Origin: Leucobacter sp. PH1c
GTDB lineage: Bacteria > Actinomycetota > Actinomycetes > Actinomycetales > Microbacteriaceae
Assembly (NCBI RefSeq): GCF_000633415.1
Contig: NZ_AYMV01000030.1
Location: 1-64,000 of the forward strand
Reading direction: 5' to 3'
Length of the DNA: 64,000 nt
Shown: positions 45,575-53,432 of the stretch, piece after piece
Numbering within the stretch: the stretch's first letter is position 1
How the letters are laid out: every line of letters begins with the position of its first letter
Position numbers and translations under genes: made by a program
Notes under the pieces: generated by a model
What the model was told of the DNA's origin: nothing
Databases searched by the model: none
What the model saw: only the letters and a program-made list of their open reading frames with translations

Positions 45575-45847
45575 ATGAGCTGCACAGAATCGAAGGCTCA
45601 GCGCATGCGCCCGCTCACGCGACTGCACCGTCGAGCACGGCTCTGGTGGATCCTGCTCATCCTTGCAGGGCTCGGCCTCCTTGCCGCCGGCGCCACGTCG
45701 GCCATCAGCGAGGGCTCCGCAGCAGACACTGAGGGGCGGAGCGCGAACAGTCTTATTCCGTTCGTCATCATGGGGGCGGGAGGCGCGGGATGCTGCCTCG
45801 CCGGGAGCGTCGGCGTCGCCCTGAGCGGCCGCGTGTCAGCGACGTGA
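45575..45847 (+). CDS. Small two-helix membrane protein
   Basis: The product of about 90 residues has an N-terminal basic segment and two hydrophobic helices (WWILLILAGLGLLAAGAT and FVIMGAGGAGCCLAGSVGVA). GAGGTGG lies seven bases before ATG 45575 (GTG 45572 is possible). It overlaps the end of the convergent small gene by 12 bp. No family is recognised. Confidence 0.5.
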   Translation: MSCTESKAQRMRPLTRLHRRARLWWILLILAGLGLLAAGATSAISEGSAADTEGRSANSLIPFVIMGAGGAGCCLAGSVGVALSGRVSAT

Positions 45848-46138
45848 ACGGAAGAACGGCACGCGGCTCTGCGGGGTCTCCGCGGCCCGGTCAGCGGGGC
45901 GCTCAGGCTCGGGGAGCAGGGTCAGATCCTCGTGGACGCGATGCTCGACGACGGTGGCGGGATGCCAGAATTCCGCCGGGGTGACCCCGTTGATGACGGG
46001 CATCTCAACTTCGATCCGGCGCACCTGACCGCGCTCCACTGAGAACACCTCGGTGAAGATCGAGTTCGTGCTCCGGATGAGGCAGACGGACGTGATCCAG
46101 TGGCGCCCGTCAGCGGTGAAGACCTGGCTGGCACTCAT
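45836..46138 (-). CDS. Hypothetical protein, about 100 residues
   Basis: The frame encodes MSASQVFTADGRHWITSVCL and VFSVERGQVRRIEVEMPVIN, with ordinary amino-acid balance and a C-terminal Arg/Pro-rich tail. A GTG nearer the upstream lipoprotein gene (about 46201) is an alternative start that would couple the two. Domain unknown; likely part of the minus-strand group with 46203-47439. Confidence 0.5.
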   Translation of the reverse strand: MSASQVFTADGRHWITSVCLIRSTNSIFTEVFSVERGQVRRIEVEMPVINGVTPAEFWHPATVVEHRVHEDLTLLPEPERPADRAAETPQSRVPFFRSRR

Positions 46139-46202
46139 ACGGGTGATCTCGCTGGGAGCGTTTCTCGTGAAGATGTGTGCGGAGCGCGGTCGCCTAGCCA
46201 CG

Positions 46203-47036
46203 TCAGGAATTCCCCGCACGGCCGAGGATCCTGGCGACATCGGCATCGGAGACATCGAGGTACCCGACGAGGATCGGGTCGAACGGGTGCTGGGCTGCAC
46301 CAGGGGCGGCTGCGGGAGGCTCGCCGGGCGCCGCGGGTTCGGCTGGCTGGGCAGAGTGGCTCGCAGTGATGACGTAGAAGTCGAAGCGGTCCGAGCAACG
46401 CAGATCGAGCACGAGGTCTGTGCCGCCCGACGGAGCAGAGAGGATCCCCGAGCGGGCACCGAGGTGCACCCCAGGCTGATCCACGTGCACGGTTCCCTGC
46501 GCCGCACCGTCGGCGGTCGAGGGAAGCGGGATCGTCAGCGTCTCGCAGTCGCCGATCGCCGCAGGCCAGTCGTCCACCGCATCCGCTTCGGTGTGCTCCT
46601 GCGTCGGCTCGAAACGCCACTGGCCAACTGGGTGGGTCGTTTCTGTTCGGTCATCCCACATGACGACAATCTCGTCGAACTCGAACGGCTCCGTGCCGAC
46701 GGGAATGGGAGCCAGGATGCTTGCGATACTCACGCCCGAACGTGTCTCTCCGCGGCTGAGGGGCGCCGCGTCGGCATCGAACACGGCGACACCGTCGATG
46801 CGGATGCCCGCGTAGGAGTCGAGACTGCGCGTGTGCGGTCTCGCCGCCAGCACGAGCGTCGCCGGGAACTCCGTGTGCTTCGGCTGGAGGATCCGAGCGC
46901 TCGTGAGAGCGAAGTGCGGCGCTTCGGTGCGCGATGCGCAGGCTGAGAGCCAGCTCGGGCCCAGCAGCGCGAGCGCCGCGGTCGTGGCGAGCACCGTGAG
47001 CCCGGCCGGGCCCCAGCCGAACTGCTCACCGTGCAC
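46203..47036 (-). CDS. Putative lipoprotein, unknown family
   Basis: The 277-residue product has a lipoprotein-type signal with lipobox LSAC (Cys33) and an extracytoplasmic part containing WDDRTETTHPVGQWRF and VHLGARSGILSAP, suggestive of a beta-rich fold. A Pro/Ala-rich linker (QPAEPAAPGEPPAAAPGAAQ) lies near residue 235. Starts on GTG and overlaps the upstream gene by 11 bp. Function unknown. Confidence 0.7.
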   Translation of the reverse strand: MHGEQFGWGPAGLTVLATTAALALLGPSWLSACASRTEAPHFALTSARILQPKHTEFPATLVLAARPHTRSLDSYAGIRIDGVAVFDADAAPLSRGETRSGVSIASILAPIPVGTEPFEFDEIVVMWDDRTETTHPVGQWRFEPTQEHTEADAVDDWPAAIGDCETLTIPLPSTADGAAQGTVHVDQPGVHLGARSGILSAPSGGTDLVLDLRCSDRFDFYVITASHSAQPAEPAAPGEPPAAAPGAAQHPFDPILVGYLDVSDADVARILGRAGNS

Positions 47037-47439
47037 AGACGAACGCCCAGCCGATCAGGTTCGTGGGGCCGGGGGCGCAAGCCGCGCTCTCGGGGCGGCA
47101 GTACTCGCCGAATACCGAGACGATCCCCTCCTTCGGGAAGAGCCGCGCGTCGAACTCGAGCGTGCGGGAGCGCGGCCCGAGCGTCACCGTGCCCGGGCCG
47201 GCGGCGCTCAGCCCGTCGATGGAGAGGGCGGGCTCGCCCAGGGGATCGATCGTGGCGAGCGGCCCGGCGTACGCGGCGATCGAGAGGCCCGCCGGCTGCG
47301 CGGGGGAGGAGAGCACGAGGCGCAGCACCCCCGCGATCTGCAGGCGCTGCTGCGGGAGCTGTTCCTCGGGGCGGAGCAGCGCGTGCCCCTCGGGGGTGCA
47401 CCAGTCGAGCGACGCGCGCTCGATGCGCACGCCGTTCAC
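47026..47439 (-). CDS. Hypothetical beta-rich protein
   Basis: The 137-residue product contains alternating hydrophobic segments (GVLRLVLSSPAQPAGLSIAA, FDARLFPKEGIVSVFGEYC) and three Cys residues; no signal peptide is visible at the listed start, so the N-terminus may be misplaced or the export signal missing. It overlaps the following lipoprotein gene by 11 bp and is probably co-expressed. Confidence 0.5.
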   Translation of the reverse strand: MNGVRIERASLDWCTPEGHALLRPEEQLPQQRLQIAGVLRLVLSSPAQPAGLSIAAYAGPLATIDPLGEPALSIDGLSAAGPGTVTLGPRSRTLEFDARLFPKEGIVSVFGEYCRPESAACAPGPTNLIGWAFVCAR

Positions 47440-47715
47440 GGAGAGCTCGGGCGGGCGCGACGGGCCTGCGTCGGGGGAGTGCGGGGTGAGCGGGGTGAGC
47501 GGGGTGCGAGTCCTGGGGGCCTTTCCGGGGTCTGGCGGCGAGGGTACCGCCAGCCTGCGCCCTCGGGGCCGTGCTGGGTGCGGTGCAGTCGTGGAATGAG
47601 TGGGTCTGGGCCGGGCGAATAGGTGCGCGCACCCCGAATTCCACCCCCGCGACCATCATCAGACGTACTTTAGGGTAACCTTATCCCCGGAAATCTTCAC
47701 CGCATAAGGAGCCCC
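47440..47715. promoter_or_regulatory. Divergent promoter region of the siderophore operon
   Basis: 276 bp between the minus-strand hypothetical genes and the iron-uptake operon. It includes the iron box (47668-47686, listed separately) and the ribosome binding site TAAGGAG at about 47705-47711. Confidence 0.6.
47668..47686. promoter_or_regulatory. Iron box (DtxR/IdeR-type operator)
   Basis: The 19-mer reads ACTTTAGGGTAACCTTATC, an imperfect dyad close to the DtxR/IdeR consensus TTAGGTTAGCCTAACCTAA. It lies about 30 bp before the siderophore-binding protein start, as expected for repression by Fe(II)-loaded DtxR/IdeR. Confidence 0.8.
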
Positions 47716-48774
47716 ATGTCCGTCACCCGTTCCCGCTCCCGCTCGGCCGGCCGCGCGCTCGGCGCGCTCGCCGCCGTCACCGTCGCCGCCTTCGCCCTCT
47801 CGGCCTGCGCCGCCCCCGCGGCGGACGAGAACGCCGGGGGAGGATCGGCCGCCGCCGAGAGCGGCGCCTTCCCCGCTTCGGTGACGCACGTGTACGGCAC
47901 GACCGAGATCCCGGCCCAGCCGGAGCGGGTCGCCACGATCGGCTGGGGCAGCTTCGACTCCGCCATCGCGCTCGGCGTCGATCCCGTCTCGATCGGGAAG
48001 GCGACGTTCGGCGCCGACGCCGAGGGCTACCTGCCCTGGACGAAGGAGGCGCTCGAAGCGTCGGGGAGCCCGCTGCCCGCCCTGCACGACGAGCTCGACG
48101 GCGCCCCCTACGAGGCGCTCTCCGATCTCGGCGTCGACCTGATCCTCGGCACGAACTCCGGGCTGAGCGAGCAGGAGTACGACACGCTCAGCAAGATCGC
48201 CCCCACCATCGCCTACGCGGACACCCCCTGGGGCACGCCCTGGCGCGAGAGCACCCGCATGGTCGGCGAGGCGCTCGGCGTGCCGAAGGCCGCCGATCAG
48301 CTCATCGCCGACACCGAGCAGTTCACGGCCGACGAGATGGCGAAGCACCCCGAGGTCGCCGGCAAGACGGCCATGATCATCTGGGTCGACGCGAAGGACC
48401 TCGGCAAGGTGCAGTACTACACGCCGAACGACACGCGACTGCAGTACCTCACCGACCTCGGCCTCACGATCGCGCCGTCGATCGAGCAGCTCGCCGAGGG
48501 CTCGCAGGAGTTCGTGTCCTCGATCAGCGCGGAGGAGGCCGACGCGCTCGATGCCGACATCGCGGTCGTCTTCGTGCAGGGCGGGGGAGACCTCTCCACG
48601 CTGCAGAACGATCCGCTGCTGAGCAAGATCCCGGCCGTCCAGTCGGGCGCCCTCGTCTACATCGACGACGACGCGCAGCTCATGGCCATCTCCTCGCCCA
48701 CCCCGCTGTCGATCCCGTGGGCGCTCCCCGGGTACGCCACGCAGCTGGGCGAGGCCGCCGCCAAGGTCCGGTGA
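47716..48774 (+). CDS. Iron-siderophore ABC transporter substrate-binding lipoprotein
   Basis: The 352-residue product has a lipobox LSAC (Cys31) and a FecB/FepB-type (TroA fold) periplasmic-binding domain: TTEIPAQPERVATIGWGSFD at the start of lobe 1 and ALGVPKAADQLIADTEQF. It captures ferric siderophores at the cell surface. It is the first gene of a five-gene, overlapping, iron-regulated operon with two FecCD permeases, an ATPase and a siderophore-interacting reductase. Confidence 0.92.
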   Translation: MSVTRSRSRSAGRALGALAAVTVAAFALSACAAPAADENAGGGSAAAESGAFPASVTHVYGTTEIPAQPERVATIGWGSFDSAIALGVDPVSIGKATFGADAEGYLPWTKEALEASGSPLPALHDELDGAPYEALSDLGVDLILGTNSGLSEQEYDTLSKIAPTIAYADTPWGTPWRESTRMVGEALGVPKAADQLIADTEQFTADEMAKHPEVAGKTAMIIWVDAKDLGKVQYYTPNDTRLQYLTDLGLTIAPSIEQLAEGSQEFVSSISAEEADALDADIAVVFVQGGGDLSTLQNDPLLSKIPAVQSGALVYIDDDAQLMAISSPTPLSIPWALPGYATQLGEAAAKVR

Positions 48775-49811
48775 CCCGCACCTCCGCGCCGACACGGGTC
48801 CCGGTGCGCCGCAAGGCGCGCCTGGCCCCGGCCTGGGCGATCGGGATCGCGCTCCTCGCGGTCCTCCTCGCGGCTGCGCTCTCCCTCGCCGTCGGGGTAC
48901 GCGACGTCCCGCTCGCGTCGGTGTGGGCGGCGCTCACCGTCGGTGACACCGGGCAGATCGAGCAGGCCGCCGTGCTGGCCCGGATCCCCACGACCGTCAC
49001 GGGGCTCGTCGTGGGCGCCGCGCTCGGCGTCGGCGGCGCCCTCATGCAGGGCATGGCCCGCAACCCGCTCGCGGACCCCGGCCTGCTCGGCGTGAACGCG
49101 GGCGCCTCCCTCTTCGTGGTGCTCGGCATGAGCCTCCTCGGCTTCGAGGCGCCGCTCGCGATCGTGTGGTGCGCGCTCGCGGGAGCCGCCGCCGCGGTCC
49201 TCGTCGGCTACGGCGCCGCGAGCGCGAGCCCCGCGGGTGCCACGCCCGTCACCCTCGCCCTCGCGGGGGCCGCGGTTGCCGCGATCGCCGCCTCCGTGAT
49301 CTCCGCGATCCTCATCACCGACCAGTCCACCCTCGAGAGCTTCCGTTTCTGGCAGATCGGCTCGCTCACCGCGGGCACCCTCGACACGATCGCGCAGCTC
49401 GCCGGGTTCCTCGGTGCGGGTGCGATCATCGCCGTGCTCTGCGCCGGTGGGCTCAACGGGCTGGCGCTCGGCGACGATGTCGCGCGCGGACTCGGGATCC
49501 GGGTCAGCCTCGTGCGCGCGCTCGCCGCCGTCGCGGTCGTGCTGCTCTGCGGCACCGCCACCGCGATCGCCGGGCCCATCGGCTTCGTCGGCCTCGCCGT
49601 GCCGCACGCGGTGCGCCTCGTGGCGGGCAGCGACTACCGCCTCGTGGTGCCGCTCTCCGCGTGCACGGGGGCGGCGTTCCTCCTCGTCTGCGACGTGCTG
49701 GGGCGCCTCATCGCGCGCCCCGGGCTGCTCGAAGTGGGCATTGTCACCGCGGTGCTCGGCGCCCCGCTCTTCATCGTGCTGCTGCAGCGGCGGAAGACGG
49801 TGGGGCTGTGA
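48771..49811 (+). CDS. FecCD-family iron-siderophore permease (1)
   Basis: The 346-residue protein has about ten hydrophobic helices and the FecCD signatures RIPTTVTGLVVGAALGVGGA, MARNPLADPGLLGVNAGAS and GPIGFVGLAVPHAVRLVAGS. It forms a heterodimeric channel with the next product. GTG start overlaps the binding-protein stop (GTGA). Confidence 0.93.
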   Translation: MTRTSAPTRVPVRRKARLAPAWAIGIALLAVLLAAALSLAVGVRDVPLASVWAALTVGDTGQIEQAAVLARIPTTVTGLVVGAALGVGGALMQGMARNPLADPGLLGVNAGASLFVVLGMSLLGFEAPLAIVWCALAGAAAAVLVGYGAASASPAGATPVTLALAGAAVAAIAASVISAILITDQSTLESFRFWQIGSLTAGTLDTIAQLAGFLGAGAIIAVLCAGGLNGLALGDDVARGLGIRVSLVRALAAVAVVLLCGTATAIAGPIGFVGLAVPHAVRLVAGSDYRLVVPLSACTGAAFLLVCDVLGRLIARPGLLEVGIVTAVLGAPLFIVLLQRRKTVGL

Positions 49812-50833
49812 GCGCGCCGCTCGCGCAGCGGCTGCGCACTTCCCGCACGGCCCGGATCCGGCGCGACGCGCTCGTCTGCGCGCTCCTCGCGCTTCTCGCC
49901 CTCGCCCTGTTCGCGGTCTCGCTCGTCTGGGGCAACTCGGTCACGCCGATCGGGGAGGTGCTGCGCGTGCTCGCGGGCGAGCCCGTGCCCGGCGCCTCGT
50001 TCGTGGTGGGCGAGCTCCGCCTGCCGCGCGCGCTCGGCGGTCTGCTCGCCGGGCTCGCGTTCGGCCTCGGCGGAACGCTCTTCCAGACCATGCTGCGCAA
50101 CGTGCTCGCCAGCCCCGATGTGATCGGGATCTCGGCCGGGGCGAGCGCCTCCGCGATCATCGCGATCGGCCTGTTCGGGGCCTCCGGGATCGTCGTCTCC
50201 GGCGTCGCCGTGCTCGGCGCGCTCGCGGCCGCGCTCCTCGTGTGGGCGTGCGCGTACCGGCGCGGGCTGTCCGGGATCCGCTTCGTCCTCGTCGGCATCG
50301 CGGTCGCGGCCGCGCTCCAAGCCGTGATCAGCTACGTGCTGACGCGCAGCGACGTGCGCGCGGCCCAGGAGGCCGTCGTGTGGATGACCGGATCGCTCAG
50401 CCGCAGCCTGTGGGATCAGCTCGGCCCCACCGCCCCCGTGCTCCTCGTGCTCATCGCGCTCGGCCTGTTCGCCGCGGCCCGCCTCCAGACGCTCCGCCTC
50501 GGCGACGACACCGCCGCCGCGCTCGGCGTGCGCGTGCAGGCGGCGCGGCTCGGCGTGATCCTCTGCGGCGTGCTGCTCATCGCCGTCGCCACCTCGCTCA
50601 CCGGCCCGATCGCGTTCGTCGCGTTCCTCGCCGGCCCGATCGCGCTGCGCCTCGTGCGCCGCGCGGAGGCGGTGCCGGTCGCCGCCGCGCTGGTGGGCGC
50701 CCTGCTCGTGCTCGGCGGCGACCTCATCGCCCAGCACCTCACCCCGGCCGTGCTGCCGGTCGGCGTCGTCACCGGCCTCCTCGGCGCCCCCGTTCTGCTG
50801 ATCCTGCTCATGAGAGGACGCACCCGCGTATGA
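49808..50833 (+). CDS. FecCD-family iron-siderophore permease (2)
   Basis: The 341-residue protein carries RLPRALGGLLAGLAFGLGGT, LRNVLASPDVIGISAGASAS and GPIAFVAFLAGPIALRLVRR; about ten helices. Partner of the upstream permease. GTG start at 49808 overlaps the previous stop; upstream extension in this frame is a shadow. Confidence 0.92.
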   Translation: MSAPLAQRLRTSRTARIRRDALVCALLALLALALFAVSLVWGNSVTPIGEVLRVLAGEPVPGASFVVGELRLPRALGGLLAGLAFGLGGTLFQTMLRNVLASPDVIGISAGASASAIIAIGLFGASGIVVSGVAVLGALAAALLVWACAYRRGLSGIRFVLVGIAVAAALQAVISYVLTRSDVRAAQEAVVWMTGSLSRSLWDQLGPTAPVLLVLIALGLFAAARLQTLRLGDDTAAALGVRVQAARLGVILCGVLLIAVATSLTGPIAFVAFLAGPIALRLVRRAEAVPVAAALVGALLVLGGDLIAQHLTPAVLPVGVVTGLLGAPVLLILLMRGRTRV

Positions 50834-51657
50834 CTCGCGCACGCACCCACGCCACCCCCGCGGCCCGCTCCCTCCGCGCCGACGGCCTCGTGGTCGGCTA
50901 CGACGGCGAGCCCGTGATCGCGGGCCTCGACCTCGCGCTGCCGAGCGCCGGGGTCACGATGATCGTGGGCGGCAACGGCTGCGGCAAGTCGACGCTGCTC
51001 CGCGCCCTCGCCCGGCTCATCCGCCCGCGCGGCGGCGCCGTGCTGCTCGACGGCGAGCCCATCGCCCGGCTCGCGACGAAGCAGGTGGCGCGCATCGTCG
51101 GCCTGCTGCCGCAGGCGCCCACGGCGCCAGACGGGATCACGGTCTCCGAGCTGGTCGACCGCGGCCGCACGCCGCACCGTGGCGGCTTCGGGCGGCGCGG
51201 CGCCGGCGACGACGCGGTGGTCGCCGAGGCGCTCGAGCTCACCGGCATGGTGGAGTTCGCGGAGCGCGGCGTCGACGAGCTCTCGGGCGGTCAGCGGCAG
51301 CGGGCCTGGGTCGCGATGGCGCTCGCGCAGGAACCCGACATCCTGCTGCTCGATGAGCCGACCACCTACCTCGACCTCGCCCACCAGGTGGAGCTGCTCG
51401 AACTGCTCGTGCGGCTCTCCCGCGAGCGCGGCACGCAGGTGGTGGTTGTCATCCACGAGCTGAACCTGGCGACACGCTACGCGGACCACCTGATCGCGAT
51501 GGCCGACGGCGCCGTCGTCGCGCAGGGCCGCCCGGCCGAGGTGGTCACGGTCGAGCTGGTGCGCGAGGTGTTCGGCCTCGAGACCGTGATCTGCCCGGAT
51601 CCCGTCGCGGGTACGCCCATGATCGTGCCCGTCGGCTCGGGCGGGGGCGCCGCATGA
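50830..51657 (+). CDS. Iron-siderophore ABC transporter ATP-binding protein
   Basis: The 275-residue ATPase has Walker A GGNGCGKST (about residues 48-56), signature LSGGQRQRAWVAMALAQ, Walker B ILLLDEPTTYLD and switch His in VVIHELNLA, typical of FepC/FhuC. The ATG overlaps the permease stop (ATGA); its own TGA overlaps the next start. Confidence 0.93.
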   Translation: MTRARTHATPAARSLRADGLVVGYDGEPVIAGLDLALPSAGVTMIVGGNGCGKSTLLRALARLIRPRGGAVLLDGEPIARLATKQVARIVGLLPQAPTAPDGITVSELVDRGRTPHRGGFGRRGAGDDAVVAEALELTGMVEFAERGVDELSGGQRQRAWVAMALAQEPDILLLDEPTTYLDLAHQVELLELLVRLSRERGTQVVVVIHELNLATRYADHLIAMADGAVVAQGRPAEVVTVELVREVFGLETVICPDPVAGTPMIVPVGSGGGAA

Positions 51658-52598
51658 GCGGGCTGGGCGCCTACCGGCTGTTCCGGGTCGAGGTGCGCTC
51701 CGCCGAGTGGGTGACGCCGGGCTTCGTGCGCGTCACCTTCACGGGGGCGTCGCTCGCCGACTTCGGCTTCGTCGGGATCGACCAGCGGGTGAAACTGCTG
51801 CTGCCCGACAGCCGCGGGGTGCTTCCCGAACTGCGCGCGGGGGACGACTGGTACGCCGAGTGGTGCGCGCTGAGCGCCGCCGAGCAGCCGCCCATGCGCA
51901 CCTACACGCCGCGCGCACTGCGCCCGGCCGACCCCGCGACGGGCGAGCCCGCCACGGTCGCGATCGACTTCGCCTGGCATCCGGATCCCGGCCCGGCCGC
52001 GGCGTGGGCCGCGGCGGCGCGGCCCGGTGACGTCGCCGCGATCGTGGGGCCGAACGGCGCGTACTCCGCGAGCACCCGCGCCGTGGGCTGGCTCCCGCCG
52101 CGCGACGCCCGCCGCCTGCTCATCGTCGGCGACGAGAGCGCCCTGCCCGCGATCGCGGGGATCCTCGAGACCGTCGACCCGGCCGTCGCCGCGGTGCGCG
52201 TGATCCTGGAGCTCGGGGATCCCACCGATGCTGCCCTGCTCGACGCACCGGCCGGGGTGACCGTGGACGTGCACGAGCGGGCCGGGCGGCCGTACGGGGA
52301 AGCGCTCGTCGCCGCCGTGCGCGCGCTCGACGACCCCGCGTTCCGGCCGGCCTCAGCCGCGCGGGAGGTCGAGGACATCGACGTCGACACAACCGTGCTC
52401 TGGGAGGTGCCCGGACTCGACGAGGCGACGGGGATGCCGCTCGCGCACGACTCCCGCTCGGCCCGCGCCTACGCCTGGCTGGCGGGGGAGGCCGGGGCGA
52501 TCAAGCAGATCCGGCGCGAGCTCGTGACCGAGCGTGGCATGCCCCGCGATGCCGTCGCGTTCATGGGCTACTGGCGCTTCGGCCGACCGGAGCGCTGA
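51654..52598 (+). CDS. Siderophore-interacting protein (ferric-siderophore reductase)
   Basis: The 314-residue protein has the FAD-binding SIP domain (FRVEVRSAEWVTPGFVRVTF, RTYTPRALRP for flavin binding) and the C-terminal SIP reductase domain (RRLLIVGDESALPAIAGILE, AYAWLAGEAGAIKQIRREL). It reduces Fe(III) bound to siderophore in the cytosol, releasing Fe(II). Last gene of the operon; ATG overlaps the ATPase stop. Confidence 0.93.
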   Translation: MSGLGAYRLFRVEVRSAEWVTPGFVRVTFTGASLADFGFVGIDQRVKLLLPDSRGVLPELRAGDDWYAEWCALSAAEQPPMRTYTPRALRPADPATGEPATVAIDFAWHPDPGPAAAWAAAARPGDVAAIVGPNGAYSASTRAVGWLPPRDARRLLIVGDESALPAIAGILETVDPAVAAVRVILELGDPTDAALLDAPAGVTVDVHERAGRPYGEALVAAVRALDDPAFRPASAAREVEDIDVDTTVLWEVPGLDEATGMPLAHDSRSARAYAWLAGEAGAIKQIRRELVTERGMPRDAVAFMGYWRFGRPER

Positions 52599-52682
52599 GC
52601 AGATCACGCAGCGACGCGGCAATGCGCGCACTGTTTGGGGGATCGCCGCCCGCGGGGCGCCCCGCATTGTTAGCGTTCTCGC

Positions 52683-53432
52683 GTGAAAACATCTGGAACT
52701 GGATTCTTGCGCGTGGCACGTCGCCGTGCCGCGCTCGCGCTCGGTGCCGCGCTCGGCATCGTGGTCGGTGGCCTCGGCGCCTCCGCAGCGTTCGCGGCCC
52801 CGAGCCCCGAGCCCCTCACCGTTACCGCGACGGCGCCCGCCGGGAGCACCCAGGTCTGGATCGATCTCGAGGGAGCCGATCCCGCCGAGGTCCAGGTGAC
52901 GCTCTCCGCACCGGACGCGGCGGATCAGCCCGTGAGCTGGACGGCCACCGTGGCCGGCGCCGGCTTCCGCGGCGCCGTGCAGCCGGGGGACGTGACGGCC
53001 TCGGTCGTCGCCTCGGCAGAGGCGCTCGCGGCGGAGCCCGCGCTCGCCCTCACCTTCGCCGATGACGCCGGGACGGTGCTCGCGGAGCAGCGGACCACGC
53101 TCGCAGCGAAGCCCGACGGCGGCACGGACGGTACGACCGACGGTTCGAGCGATGGCGGCACTGACGGCTCGACCGATGGATCGACCGATGGCTCGGGCAC
53201 CCCGGCCGGGCCCGGCTCGGGCACCGGCGCGAAGCCGGGCGGGCCGCTCGCCACGACCGGCTCCGGGCCGATGCTCCCCATCGCGCTCCTCGCTGGCGTG
53301 CTCGTGCTCGGCGGCGGCGCGGCGCTCGCGCTCCGCGGGACGCGCGCCCGTCGTGCGGCAGGACACCCCGCATCCGTGCACTCCGCATCCGTGCACCCCG
53401 CATCCACCGACTCCGAGGAGCCGCGCGCATGA
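52683..53432 (+). CDS. LAxTG-anchored secreted protein with DG-repeat linker
   Basis: The 249-residue product has a signal peptide ending ASAAFA (about residue 38), a small beta-rich domain (about 45-140), a repetitive DGxTDGS linker (about 145-172), a Pro/Gly spacer, the sorting signal LATTG, a membrane helix and an RxRR tail. An unusual 25-residue cytoplasmic extension contains two HPASVHSAS-type repeats. GTG start. The stop overlaps the next gene's ATG, coupling it to the 1093-residue secreted protein. Confidence 0.75.
   Translation: MKTSGTGFLRVARRRAALALGAALGIVVGGLGASAAFAAPSPEPLTVTATAPAGSTQVWIDLEGADPAEVQVTLSAPDAADQPVSWTATVAGAGFRGAVQPGDVTASVVASAEALAAEPALALTFADDAGTVLAEQRTTLAAKPDGGTDGTTDGSSDGGTDGSTDGSTDGSGTPAGPGSGTGAKPGGPLATTGSGPMLPIALLAGVLVLGGGAALALRGTRARRAAGHPASVHSASVHPASTDSEEPRA
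53114..53196 (+). repeat. Near-12-bp tandem repeat coding for DG(T/S)(T/S)
   Basis: About seven degenerate units of GACGGNTCGACC-type sequence encode the DGxTDGS linker of the LAxTG protein; a likely site of length variation. Confidence 0.7.
53366..53403 (+). repeat. 15-bp tandem repeat near the end of the LAxTG protein gene
   Basis: CCGCATCCGTGCAC(T/C) occurs at 53366-53380 and 53381-53395 with a partial third copy to 53403. It encodes the HPASVHSAS tail. Confidence 0.8.
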
